Assembly (NCBI GenBank): GCA_026770585.1
Contig: MU646332.1
Span: forward strand, 829,194 to 843,125
DNA: 13,932 nt
DNA from: Baffinella frigidus
Lineage: Eukaryota; Cryptophyceae; Cryptomonadales; Baffinellaceae
Reading direction: 5' to 3'
Shown here: in pieces, positions 1-7,562 of the stretch
Layout: every line of letters starts with the position of its first letter
Position numbering within the stretch: position 1 is the first letter of the stretch
Made by a program: the position numbers and the translations under genes
Notes under the pieces: model-generated
Told to the model about the DNA's origin: nothing
What the model saw: the letters and a program-made list of their open reading frames with translations, nothing else
Database searches by the model: none

Positions 1-10
1 CCCCCCTCAC

Positions 11-232
11 CAGGCGCGTGCAGAGCAGCGCCCCGCCCCTCTCGACCCCAAACCCTCAACTCTCGGCCTCAATCGTTTTGGGCTAAGCCATCACCACGTC
101 GATACAGGCGCGGGCAGAACAGCGCCACCCCACACCACATACCCCAAACCCCAAACCCTCAAGCAGGCGCGGGCAGAACAGCGCCCAGCCCCTCTCTCCG
201 GAGCATCTCCTCAGCTGCCGCGGAGCTGGACC
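11..232 (+). pseudogene. Three 5' fragments of the exon at 350
   Basis: Acceptor-plus-exon starts occur at about 19 (ccag|gcgcgtgcagagc), 110 (acag|gcgcgggcagaac) and 171 (gcag|gcgcgggcagaac). The third keeps about 60 bp, including the region encoding SAAAELD. The copies at 110 and 350 also share about 30-45 bp of preceding intron (GGGCTAAG, CACGT, GAT). The pieces are separated by CCCCAAACCCTCAAC-type repeats. Confidence 0.65.
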
Positions 233-349
233 TTAAACTCTCAACCCCGAACCCCAACCATAAACTCTCTGTCTCAGTCTATTTCGGCTCTACACCCTCA
301 ACCTTCTGCCTCAGTCTATTTGGGCTAAGTCATAACCACGTGGATGCAG

Positions 350-478
350 GCGCGGGCAGAACAGCGCCACCCCCCGCTGTCGGGAGAAGGCATCTTCTCA
401 GCAGCCGCGGAGCTCGACCCGTCCCGCGCGCCGCTGGAAGCGCTCTTGCTGACGGCGTCGTGGGCGAGCGGCGCCAAG
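350..478 (+). CDS. Putative exon of an unidentified gene, surrounded by partial copies
   Basis: The acceptor is gatgcag at 343-349. The frame from 350 encodes ARAEQRHPPLSGEGIFSA, AAELDPSRAPLEALLLTA, SWASGAK, then a possible donor AAG|GTCTTT at 479; reading through meets TAA at 500. High GC and alanine/leucine-rich content suggest coding sequence. Three 5' fragments lie upstream (from 19, 110 and 171) and a 3' fragment lies at 662-712, whose changes are mostly synonymous (one Trp to Cys). This mirrors the pattern seen for the glycosyltransferase exons. The protein family is not recognised, and the rest of the gene would lie to the left of the window or in the broken DNA to the right. Confidence 0.4.
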
Positions 479-661
479 GTCTTTCCCGAGCTCATGACCT
501 AAACCCACAAACCCCCCAGCGGACTACGAAGGGATTTTCGGCCCATTTTGGGCCGAGTTTCCGTTACCTTGTCCGTAGGAACCCCCCTATGTCCCTACGA
601 ATTGCCTACCGTAGGGTCGAAGGTCTTGTCGCGTAAGGGTTGTTCGAAATCCCTCTGAAGT

Positions 662-712
662 GCGCCGCTCGAAGCGCTCTTGCTGACAGCGTCGTGCGCG
701 AGCGGCGCCAAG
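662..712 (+). pseudogene. 3' fragment of the exon at 350
   Basis: 51 bp aligns with 428-478 with only a few differences and ends at the same AAG|GTC donor position. A further donor-side echo is at 802-835, matching 476-511 (AAGGT, CCCGAGCTCAT, ACCTAAACCCACAAAC). Confidence 0.65.
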
Positions 713-918
713 GTCCTAATCCCTTAACTCTCTGTCTCTGTCTATTTGGGCTCTGTCCCGCCCCGTCGTGTCTTCTAGCTCTGGCTCAGTCTGGGAGGGC
801 AAGGTTTGCCCCGAGCTCATAACCTAAACCCACAAACGAGGGTCACGCTCCGCCTTGCCGACTAGCTCTGTCTCAGTCTATGAGGGCTGTACCATAAACG
901 TCTCTCGCATTGTACGAC

Positions 919-1053
919 ACAGGGGTACCTCGCTCACAAGAAACTGCCTCCCCCTTGGACCCTACAGTAGGCATATGCCTAGGGCCCTACGGTGGTAGGG
1001 CCCTACGATGGTCCTGGGGGGGGGGCGGTTTCTTATGAGCGAGGTACCCCTGT
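919..1053 (+). mobile_element. Family 1 inverted-repeat element (MITE), copy A
   Basis: Terminal inverted repeats begin CAGGGGTACCTCGCTCA and continue AAGAAAC. The inner part is rich in CCTAGG and TAGGGCCCTA palindromes. It has no coding capacity, is about 133 bp long, and can fold into a long hairpin. The inner GGGCCCTACG unit is duplicated in this copy. Confidence 0.8.
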
Positions 1054-1066
1054 AAGCGTCTCTCCC

Positions 1067-1131
1067 AAGGGGCACCTCCACTGCAAGAAACGTCTCCCCC
1101 TGGCCCCTTGCAGTAGCCCGCTACCTAGGGC
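1067..1131 (+). mobile_element. Decayed family 1 fragment
   Basis: GGCACCTC, then GCAAGAAACGTCTCCCCCTGG and GCAGTAG, CTACCTAGGGC aligns with the left half of family 1 right after copy A. The right half is missing. Confidence 0.45.
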
Positions 1132-1170
1132 TTTGTGAAGGTCTGCCCCGCCCCGCCGTGTCTTGTCGTC

Positions 1171-1474
1171 AGGCTCTGTCTCAGTCTGTGATGTGAGGGC
1201 TGACTAGTTTGGTGGCCCCCGGCTTGTTTCCGCACCAAAGTTGACGGTACCGCATACCCAGCATGGCAATAGTCTGTCAGCCCGAGTGAGGCAGGGTCGG
1301 GTAGAGCCCGCGCAGGGGGGCCTGCCGAAGGTCTAGCGCTGCCTCGCTCGGGTTGACTGTCAAGACTATTCTCAAGTTGACGTGCTGGGGGTGTGGTGCG
1401 AATTCGTCATCTTTGGAGCGGGAAAGAGCCCGGGTTCGGCAGATTGGTGCGCCCGAATAGACTGAGACAGAGCT
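1171..1474. mobile_element. Foldback element of about 300 bp
   Basis: The ends are AGGCTCTGTCTCAGTCTGT (left) and the complement of AGCTCTGTCTCAGTCTATT (right). The two halves pair along almost the whole length: TTTCCGCACCAAAGTTGACG pairs with 1406-1432, and CAATAGTCTGTCAGCCCGAG with 1339-1371. It has no open frame, so it would need a transposase from elsewhere. Confidence 0.65.
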
Positions 1475-1542
1475 GGAAGGTCTGATCCGCCCCTACTTGA
1501 CTTGCCGCCGTACGCTGCGAACGTCTACAGGATCCGGGAGCT

Positions 1543-1661
1543 ACAGGGGTACCTCGCTCATAAGAAACCGCCTACCCCTGAGACCCTACAGTAGGGCTGC
1601 GCCCAGGGCCCTACGATAGTCCTAGGGAGTAGTCGCTTTCTCATGAGTGAGGTACCCCTGT
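1543..1661 (+). mobile_element. Family 1 element, copy B
   Basis: TA flanks on both sides (GCTA|CAGGGG and CCCCTG|TAAC) point to a TA target duplication. The terminal repeats are nearly complete. Inner sequence: ACCCTACAGTAGG, then CCCAGGGCCCTACGATAGTCC. Confidence 0.8.
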
Positions 1662-1685
1662 AACAGCTAACAGTCTTGATCGCAG

Positions 1686-1872
1686 GAGGAGGCAAGTTCG
1701 GCCAAGGGCGCGGAGGAGCAGCTGCCCTAAGGCCCATCCCCTCAAGAGTGCGGTGGGCGTGATCTTCGATGTGAGCGTAATACAAAGCACCAAAGCTCTA
1801 AAGCACCCGAAAGGCTCTTGGCCAGGCGCCTGGCGCCCCCAGTCTTCGACATCCTCACCACCCTGGAGCTGA
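1686..1872 (+). pseudogene. Possible exon remnant paralogous to 5801-6010
   Basis: After gcag the sequence reads EEASSAKGAEEQLP and then a stop; further on, 1811-1872 reads RLLARRLAPPVFDILTTL and ELT in one frame. The two parts match parts of 5801-5855 and 5977-6005. I cannot tell whether they were ever one gene. Confidence 0.25.
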
Positions 1873-1874
1873 CT

Positions 1875-1993
1875 ACAGGGGTACCTCGCTCATAAGAAAC
1901 TGCCCCCCCCCTAGGACCACCGTAGGGCCCTAGGCGTAGTCCTACTGTAGGGTCCTAGGGGATGGCGGTTTCTTATGAGCGAGGTACCCCTGT
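1875..1993 (-). mobile_element. Family 1 element, copy C (inverted orientation)
   Basis: TA|CAGGGG at the left and CCCCTG|TA at the right. The inner asymmetric part is the reverse complement of copies A and B (CACCGTAGGGCCCTAGG before CTACTGTAGGG), so this copy is inserted in the opposite direction. Confidence 0.8.
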
Positions 1994-1997
1994 AGGA

Positions 1998-2062
1998 GTT
2001 AAATCGTTGAAGGGGTTAAATCGTTGAATGTAGGGGTTAAATCGTTGAATTAAATCGTTGAA
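1998..2062 (+). repeat. Short tandem repeat, TTAAATCGTTGA unit
   Basis: Four copies of TTAAATCGTTGA with spacers of 0-9 bp (AGGGG, ATGTAGGGG), directly after family 1 copy C. Confidence 0.8.
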
Positions 2063-2114
2063 CATAAGATTTGACAGGTTTGTGCCACTGCAATACTTTT
2101 TCGACATTTCTGTA

Positions 2115-2160
2115 CCAGAAATCATTCATCACGACCGGTCGGATTCCGACCGGTTTCTGG
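2115..2160. repeat. Hairpin-forming inverted repeat
   Basis: ACCGGTCGG and CCGACCGGT flank a 3-base loop at 2134-2154. An outer CCAGAAA/TTTCTGG pair lies at 2115-2121 and 2154-2160. Confidence 0.6.
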
Positions 2161-2493
2161 GCAACGTGATCTTAAGTTGCCAAATGTATCCTGGGGTCCA
2201 CTCTTGACCGGCGTGGGAATGCATGGTGGGGATGCTGGGTGTGATCAAGTGAACGCTGTTTCTCTCTCGCCGGGGAGAGGCGTGGCGTGTGCGTCTTTCC
2301 CGGCTTTCGACACGTGCGCTTTACCGATGAGGATACCCTTTAGCCGGTTTCTGCCGCGATCCTTCTGCACCGGGGGGGGCCTGAATGTGATCCGAAAGGA
2401 AGCATGGCCTTTCTGCAGGATAAGTTCCGGTGTCCGCCTATGTTGGGAGCTCGGAGAACCTAAAGGACCTAAAGGACCTACGTCAGTACATGC
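2161..2493. other. Unassigned sequence
   Basis: About 330 bp with GC near 55%. One frame is open through it but starts without ATG and ends inside the next transposon copy. A doublet TAAAGGACC lies at 2460-2478. I see no gene. Confidence 0.3.
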
Positions 2494-2615
2494 ACAGGGG
2501 TACCTCGCTGATAAGAAAGCGCACCCCTCTAGCTAGGACCCTACAGTAGGCCTATTCCTAGGGCCCTGTGGCGGTCCTTGGGGGGGGTCGTTTTTTTGTC
2601 AGCGAGGTACTCCAA
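2494..2615 (+). mobile_element. Family 1 element, copy D
   Basis: The left end is CAGGGGTACCTCGCTGATAAG. The right end has decayed (AGCGAGGTACTCCAATA). The inner part matches copies A and B. Confidence 0.75.
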
Positions 2616-2640
2616 TAGAGGAGGCTCTGGCGAGGTTCAG

Positions 2641-3773
2641 GGCTTAGGGCTTAGGGTTTAGGGTTCAGGGTTCAGGGTTCAGGGTTAAAGGTTTAGGATT
2701 TAGGGTTTAGGGTTCAGGGTTCAGGGTTCGGGGTTCAGGGTTCAGGGTTCGGGGTTTAGGGTTCAGTGTTCAGGGTAGAGGGTAGAGGGTGTAGGGTTTG
2801 GGGTTGATGGTTGAGGGTTGAGGGTTGAGGTTCAGGGTTTAGGGTTTATGGTGTGGGGTTTAAGTGTCAGGCTTCTGTGTTCGGGGTTTAGATTCTAGGG
2901 TTCAGGATTGAGGGTTTGGTGCTGAGGGTTCAGGTCTCAGGTTTCAGGGTTTAGGGTTTAGATTAGGGGTTTCGGTTGATGGTTTCAATTTAAATTTTAG
3001 GGTTTAGGGTTCAGGGTTCAGGGTTGAGGGTTGAGGGCTGAGGTTTGAGGGTTGAGGGTTGAAGGTTGAGAGTTTGGGGTTTAGGAATTAGGTTTTATGG
3101 TTTGCGGTTTACGGTTGAGGGTTGAGGGTTTAGGGTTTAAGGTTTTGGGATCAGGTTTGAGGGTTGAGGGTTGAGGGTTGAGGTTTGAGGGTTTATTTTT
3201 GAGCATTTAAGGGTTTAGGGTTTAGGGTTTAGGGTTTAGGGTTTAGGGTTTAGGGGGTTTGGTTCAGGGTTTAGGGTTTAGGGTTCAGGGTTCATGGTTT
3301 AGGGTTCAAGGTTGAGGGTTGAGGGTTAAAGGTTTAGGGTTTAGGGTTTAGGGTTTAGAGTTCATGGTTCAGGGTTCATGGTTCAGGGTTCAGGGTTCAG
3401 GGTTCAGGGTTCAGGGTTCAGGGCTCAGGGTTCAGGGTTTAGGGTTCAGTGTACAGGGTGGAGGGTTTAGAGTTCAGGGCGTAGGGTTTGGGGTTGATGG
3501 TTTATGGTTTAGGGTTGATGGTTTAATTTTCAAGGTTCAGGGTTTATGGTTTGGGTTTAGGTTTTAGGCTTCTGTGTTTGGGGTTTAAATTCGAGGGTTG
3601 AGGGTTGAGGGTTCGGTTCTGAGAGTTCAGGTCTCAGGGTTCAGGGGTTGGGGGTAAGGTTTTAGGGTTTGGGGTCTAGGGTTTAGGTTGACAGTTTTGG
3701 GGTTTAGGGTTTCAGGTCAAGGATTGAGGGTGGAGGGTTGAGGGTAAAGGACTGAGGGTTTAGGGGTTTGGGT

Positions 3774-3819
<46 letters not shown>

Positions 3820-3870
3820 GGTTCAGGGTTCAGGGTTCAGGGTTTCTGTTTGGGTTGAGGGTTAAAACCC
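2641..3870 (+). repeat. Interstitial telomere-like array (TTTAGGG/TTCAGGG/TTGAGGG)
   Basis: About 1.2 kb of degenerate 7-mers on the G-rich strand. Runs of perfect TTTAGGG (3205-3250), TTCAGGG (3376-3420) and TTGAGGG (3770-3825) alternate. A longer unit is visible: CAGGCTTCTGTGTTCGGGG at 2868 recurs as TAGGCTTCTGTGTTTGGGG at 3566, and the GTAGGGTTTGGGGTTGATGG tract at 2791 recurs at 3481. Confidence 0.92.
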
Positions 3871-4062
3871 TAAACGCCAAAAACAAAATGTTAATCAAAA
3901 ACCTTCAAATTGTGAGGATTCTTCCGGATTTGTAATGATTTTTCAAAATCATTTCCGGCCAGATAAAAAATGGGGCCTATGGGAAATTCTGAGAAATTCG
4001 CAACATCTCCGGCCAGATTTTTTTGAAATGACCGTTTTTCAGGTCAGCCCGCTCACACAACC
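3871..4062. other. AT-rich island inside the telomere-like array
   Basis: Non-repetitive AT-rich DNA splitting the array. It contains two copies of CTCCGGCCAGAT-like sequence (3952-3964 and 4008-4019), each next to TTTTTCAAAAT- or TTTTTTTGAAAT-like sequence in opposite senses. No open frame. It could be an insertion or the original sequence into which the array grew. Confidence 0.4.
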
Positions 4063-4450
4063 GGCTTTAGGGTTGAGGGCTTAGAATTGAGGGTTTGGGG
4101 TTGAGGGATTATGGTTGAGGAAATATGGTTTAGGGTTTAGGGTTCAGGGATTAGGGTTTAGGGTTTAGGGTTTAGGGTCTAGGGTTCAGGGTTCAGGGTT
4201 TAGGGTTTAGGGTTTAGGGTTTAGGGTTTAGGGTTTAGGGTTTAGGGGTTAGGGTTTAGGGTTTAAGGTTTAGGGTTTAGGGTTTAGGGTTTGAAGTTTA
4301 GGGTTTAGGGGTTTGGGTTCAGGGTTTAGTTTTTCGGGTTCTGGGGTTTGGGTTCAGCGTTGAGGGTTTAAGGTTCAGTGTTCAATGGTTCGTGGTTGCA
4401 GTGGTTTATGTGTGAGGTGTCAAGGGTCACGGTTTAGTGTTTATGGTTTA
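4063..4450 (+). repeat. Interstitial telomere-like array, second block
   Basis: G-strand 7-mers, with a nearly perfect TTTAGGG run at 4197-4275 and decay toward 4450. Confidence 0.92.
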
Positions 4451-5240
4451 AGATGCAGGGTTCGGGGATCAGCGGCCAAGAATTATGGATTGGTGGCAAG
4501 GACCATCCCTCATTCTGGCACCTGATCAGAGGAGAGAACGCGCAGCAATGTCTCAGCGAATCGATTCATGCGCCAAAAGAGCTGGGTGCCCGAAGCAAAG
4601 CCAGAACGCTGCCGCTTCTCCGGAGAATGGGGAGCTTGCTCAACTTTTTAGGGTTCAAGTGGCGTACTACGCCACGTGCAGGCAAGTGCGCACAGCGCCT
4701 CGGCTCCACGCGGCGAACCCCGCACTGGGCGCACGCTGACGCCATGTCTCTTCGGTGGTGCCAGTTGCTAACAATGGGGTCTATCACAAAAAGGCAAAAT
4801 GCAAATCCGCGACTGAGGCTCATCATCACCTCACTAGTGTGACCAGAAAGAATGGTCAAACGCTGATTACTGATTACTGAATTTATTAAAGAGGGTTCGT
4901 CGTTATTGCCTAACCCGTGCCATTACCAGACTATGATCGGTCCATTTTATACCCCGCTCAGTCTGTCTCCGAGGGATGCTCCCCGAAGATTGGCGCGGAT
5001 GAAGTAAACGACGAAGGAGAGGTTTGGTAGGTCCACGAGTTTTGACAGACTTATCAGCCCGGTCTCATCGATATAGACCTATCATTCCGGGCGGGGTCGG
5101 GTTCTTGAAAAAGGGAGGAGTTGTATTGGTTAACCGCTCATCCGATCGGTTAGCTAAACGCGTGGTTTTGGCAGTTTGCACAGTTCTCGCCGTTCACTGA
5201 AGAGTGGATTGCTACAGGTGAGTGGAGATCTCGCTTTTTA
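4451..5240. other. Unique sequence without a recognised gene
   Basis: The first part (4453-4860) is open in several frames on both strands (up to 129 codons on plus from 4453, 97 on minus ending 4566). None reads like a known family, and the overlapping openness suggests chance in GC-rich DNA. The second part (4860-5240) has a GATTACT doublet (4864-4877) and no long frame. Confidence 0.35.
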
Positions 5241-5244
5241 ACTT

Positions 5245-5436
5245 ACATGGGGTACCTCGGCTATAAGAACACCCTGGCTCGAAGGTCGGTCGGTCGGTGT
5301 TTTCTTAAATTAGTACCAGAGGGTTGACTAAACGCCAGATTTACTCAACCCTCTGGTACTCAATTAAGAAAACGCAGGGGTAAAATCTGGTCCGTTTTCT
5401 CAAGTTGCGTTTTCTTACACACAAGACATCCCTGTA
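5245..5436 (+). mobile_element. Diverged family 1 element with a nested inverted repeat (copy E)
   Basis: The left end CATGGGGTACCTCGGCTATAAG and the right end GCGTTTTCTTACACACAAG, then ATCCCTGTA, align with family 1 termini with TA at both edges. The middle has been replaced by an unrelated hairpin (5299-5373) and a GGTC microsatellite (5286-5298). Confidence 0.5.
5299..5373. repeat. Hairpin with arms of about 28 bp
   Basis: GTTTTCTTAA, TTAGTACCAGAGGGTTGA (5299-5326) pairs with TCAACCCTCTGGTACT, CAATTAAGAAAAC (5345-5373) around an AT-rich loop. It looks like a second small inverted-repeat element nested inside copy E. Confidence 0.65.
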
Positions 5437-5555
5437 CCTCACGTCGAACCCCGTTGCTTTCGGGCGAGTTACAAAAAACCAAAAAGTGGTTCCACTGCGT
5501 TGCTGACACGTTGCCGACACGTTGCAGCCTCGCACAGCGGCGAACGCAGTCCGTG

Positions 5556-5669
5556 CAGGGGTATCGCACGTGCCAGCACCACACCCTCCTAGGACCCACG
5601 CCAAGCCTATCTCTTGGACCCTGCGATGGTCCTACCGAGGGGTGCGGGTTCTTGTAAAGGGTTTACTCC
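5556..5669 (+). mobile_element. Strongly decayed family 1 element (copy F)
   Basis: CAGGGGTATCGCACG at the left, CTCCTAGGACCCACG, TGCGATGGTCCTA in the middle and TGCGGGTTCTTGTAAAGGG at the right keep the order of family 1. A further CTATGCCTAGG piece lies at 5712-5726. Confidence 0.4.
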
Positions 5670-5800
5670 ACATGAATGTTACGCATCGCCACGCGTCCCT
5701 TCTCATACCGTAGTCCTATGCCTAGGAGCCCAGGGCCACCCTAGGGCGGCGAGTGTCAGTGTAATGCTGCAGGTCTAGGGACAAATAGCGCGGGCGGCAG

Positions 5801-5855
5801 GATGAGGCTGCCGGTGCGGCCAAGGCCGCCACACGTACTTGGGAGCAGCTGCCTT
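5801..5855 (+). pseudogene. Exon-like fragment paralogous to 1686-1735
   Basis: After ggcag it reads DEAAGAAKAATRTWEQLP. The alignment to 1686 keeps GCCAAGG and GAGCAGCTGCC. Family 1 copy G interrupts it immediately after. Confidence 0.3.
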
Positions 5856-5975
5856 ACAGGGGTACCTCACTCATAAGAAACCGCCTCCCCCTAGGACCCT
5901 CCAGTAGGCTTATGCCTAGTGACCTGTGGTGGTCCTAGGGGGAGGGACGTTTTTTTGTGAGCGAGGTACCCCTGT
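5856..5975 (+). mobile_element. Family 1 element, copy G
   Basis: TA|CAGGGGTACCTCACTCATAAG at the left and GAGCGAGGTACCCCTG|TA at the right, a clear TA duplication. Its target sequence resembles the unoccupied sequence at 1731-1745 (GCTGCCCTAAGGC), which supports insertion at TA. Confidence 0.8.
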
Positions 5976-6011
5976 AGGCTCTTGGCGGCGCCTGGCGGCC
6001 CCACTCTCGGC

Positions 6012-6055
6012 CTCCTCCGAATACGTCGTAGCCATGCTGGTTGTGATCCCAAATA
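6012..6055. repeat. Dispersed repeat shared with 12420-12463
   Basis: GAATACGTCGTAGCCATGCT, then GGTTGTGATCC, matches GAATACGTGGTGGCCATGTT, then GGCTTCGATCC. The plus strand reads EYVVAML in both. The minus strand reads MATTYS in both. Confidence 0.5.
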
Positions 6056-6199
6056 CGCGTGTTCTTTCTGACTTGTCCGGGGGATAGGCGAAGCGCGCGC
6101 GTCGTCCCCAGATTTCAGACACATGTACTCACTGTACTCAAAACGCACAACACACGCGCGACACAACCGCGCGGGGAACCCCACAGGGGGACACTAGCA

Positions 6200-6869
6200 C
6201 TAATTCCCGGGCATACCGTGCACGCCCCCGGTAGTCACAACAGTGACCTTCTGGTCCATCGGGCAGAAGCAAGGGAAGAAGAGCGCCGCCAGTGGCCTGC
6301 GCGTAGCATCACGGTTACTCACTGAGCAAGCAGCCCGCATTCTCTCGAGGGCGAGGTCCAAACAACGGGCGAAAGCACTCCACTGGTCCAATGATTGAAC
6401 ACAACGACCGTGGAAGCTCAGGTTCAGCAACACATAACAAATGGAGACAGTAGCCGCAGCCCTTGGGTTCCGGCCGCCCTTCCTCCTTGCAATTTCAGAA
6501 ACGGAGGAAGAGGTGTCATTTGAGGAGGTTTGATCACCCGAAGCAGAAGCAGGCAAGACCGCCAGCTAACCACGACGTCGGCCCGCAGTATCGCTCGCTC
6601 ACCTGAATTTCGCAGCAAGCTTCAGGTTGTGCGCCCGTTCGCAGCAAGCTTCAGGTTGTGCGCCCGAGCCCACCACCTGTTGCGCGCCAGGATTGGGGGA
6701 ATGAGCGAGCACTCACCACAACAGTTTCGTTCCCGCCATAAGAGTAGTTGTTTTGCGGCTGGTAGTTCGTCGGGGACACGCCGCCATACGGAATCGCTTG
6801 CGCCGTCGGAATATGCAGGTTCGGGTTGTAGGCCGGGGGGGGGAAGGTGGGAGGAGGGGGGGCTCCCAT
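6200..6869 (-). CDS. Hypothetical protein with Pro/Tyr-rich N-terminus, four putative exons
   Basis: Proposed exons on the minus strand: 6869-6717, 6676-6603, 6485-6323, 6250-6200, about 146 aa. The ATG at 6869 has A at -3 and G at +4. Exon 1 (51 codons) reads MGAPPPPTFPPPAYNPN and continues rich in Pro, Asn, Tyr and Gln. It contains PPAY, a PPxY motif of the kind bound by WW domains. Its donor is GTGAGT, as is that of exon 3. The exon 3 acceptor is TTGCAAG. The last intron has a strong pyrimidine tract before GACCAG, and the last exon ends KVTVVTTGGVHGMPGN, stop. Phases agree throughout. Weak points: intron 1 would be only 40 nt, and exon 2 holds a 29-bp tandem duplication that changes the downstream frame (the undamaged alternative is also open). 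Family not recognised. Confidence 0.45.
6609..6666. repeat. Perfect 29-bp tandem duplication
   Basis: The unit TTCGCAGCAAGCTTCAGG, TTGTGCGCCCG occurs at 6609-6637 and 6638-6666 without mismatch, so it is recent. It lies inside putative exon 2 of the minus-strand gene. Confidence 0.95.
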
Positions 6870-6983
6870 AGTTTGAGAAGGACTCAGTTCTGGGACCCTT
6901 TCTTTTAAGTCAACAAAAGCTCAACTTCCCTCACCTCGGCCACTTTTGACAACTTTTCCAGCCACGAACGAGAAAGGCCAAAA
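6870..6983. promoter_or_regulatory. Putative bidirectional promoter
   Basis: Only 114 bp separate the divergent start codons at 6869 (minus) and 6984 (plus), so both 5' UTRs and core promoters must share this stretch if both gene models are right. I see no TATA box. A pyrimidine-rich stretch (6897-6905) and an A-rich stretch before ATG are present. The call is by position only. Confidence 0.4.
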
Positions 6984-7562
6984 ATGGCAGCGGGATCATG
7001 GAGAGCAGCGTTTGTGCTGCTCCTCGTGTGTGGCGTGGCCGGTGGAGTTGGGGTAAAGCGGGGCGAGCTCGGGATCTCGAGCCCCGTTCGCGGGCAGGAG
7101 GTTCGCGCTGGCAGCGACCTGATTGTCAAGTACGAGTTCGACGCTGGGGAAAGCGGCGGATCCTGCTCGGTGCTCCTCCTCCTCAACGGGCGTGTCGAGA
7201 GCACACTGGCGTCTTGCAGCTCCTCCCTTGCGCTCTCTCACCGCCTGCTCAAGCTGGGAGAAAACACGCTCGAGCTGGTCCTGCAAGGCGACGCCACGGC
7301 CACTTCTCCGGAGCACACGGTGCCCTTCACAGTCGTGGCTCCTCGCTCGTGGGGGGAGCTCGACGCCCAGGTGGCCAATTCTGTCGGCAGCTGCCAGGCG
7401 AAGAGCGTCGAACGTGTGGAGACCACGTTTCCGCCCGAGGAGGGTGACGAGGGTGGATGCCCATTCACTGGCGGCTGCTTGCACGAGGTCGACGGGAGCT
7501 GCTTGCTCTTCGACGATCCCTCGCCGGACACAACACGGCACATCCCGCGCATCCTGCACTGG
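6984..7562 (+). CDS. Glycosyltransferase exon 1: signal segment, beta-sandwich domain, start of catalytic domain
   Basis: 193 codons in phase 0. The ATG at 6984 has A at -3 and G at +4, a good eukaryotic start context, and nothing upstream extends the frame plausibly. Residues 1-24 read as a short positive head (R7) and a leucine/valine core. A likely Ig-like fold follows (GSDLIVKYEF at 43-52, VLLLLNGRV at 63-71, LKLGENTLELVL at 89-100). The linker at residues 137-173 has four Cys (137, 159, 165, 173), suggesting disulfides and an extracytoplasmic location. The donor GTGCCC follows HW at 7563. The open frame continues to 7889, but the reading after 7562 is low-complexity Pro/Arg/Ser sequence and loses the family motif. 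Splicing to 7690 restores it. Confidence 0.85.

Larger units (their letters stand above)
262..880 (+). repeat. Dispersed CTCTGTCTCAGTCTATTTGGGCT motif
   Basis: Related copies occur at about 265-290, 304-328, 735-757, 775-800 and 852-878; others lie at 1171-1190 and, inverted, at 1456-1474, where they form the ends of a foldback element. The lone copies may be solo ends or decayed copies of that element. Confidence 0.5.

Noticed and set aside
2177-2536. 119-codon plus-strand open frame
   Set aside because: It begins at a TTG rather than an ATG, runs into the left end of family 1 copy D, and has no recognisable domain.
919-2615. CRISPR-like array from repeated family 1 elements
   Set aside because: Spacing is irregular, units are palindromic transposons with TA flanks, orientation varies, and the genome context is eukaryotic.
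3364-3567. 67-codon frame of repeating VQGSGFR type
   Set aside because: It is the translation of TTCAGGG heptamers (three units make seven codons), not a gene.
2641-4450. A true chromosome end
   Set aside because: The arrays are degenerate, in the middle of the window, flanked by transposons and genes, and recur in introns in both orientations, so they are interstitial.
4453-4842. 129-codon plus-strand open frame
   Set aside because: Starts in decayed heptamers, competes with two other open frames over the same bases, and resembles no family that I know. Kept only as unexplained DNA.
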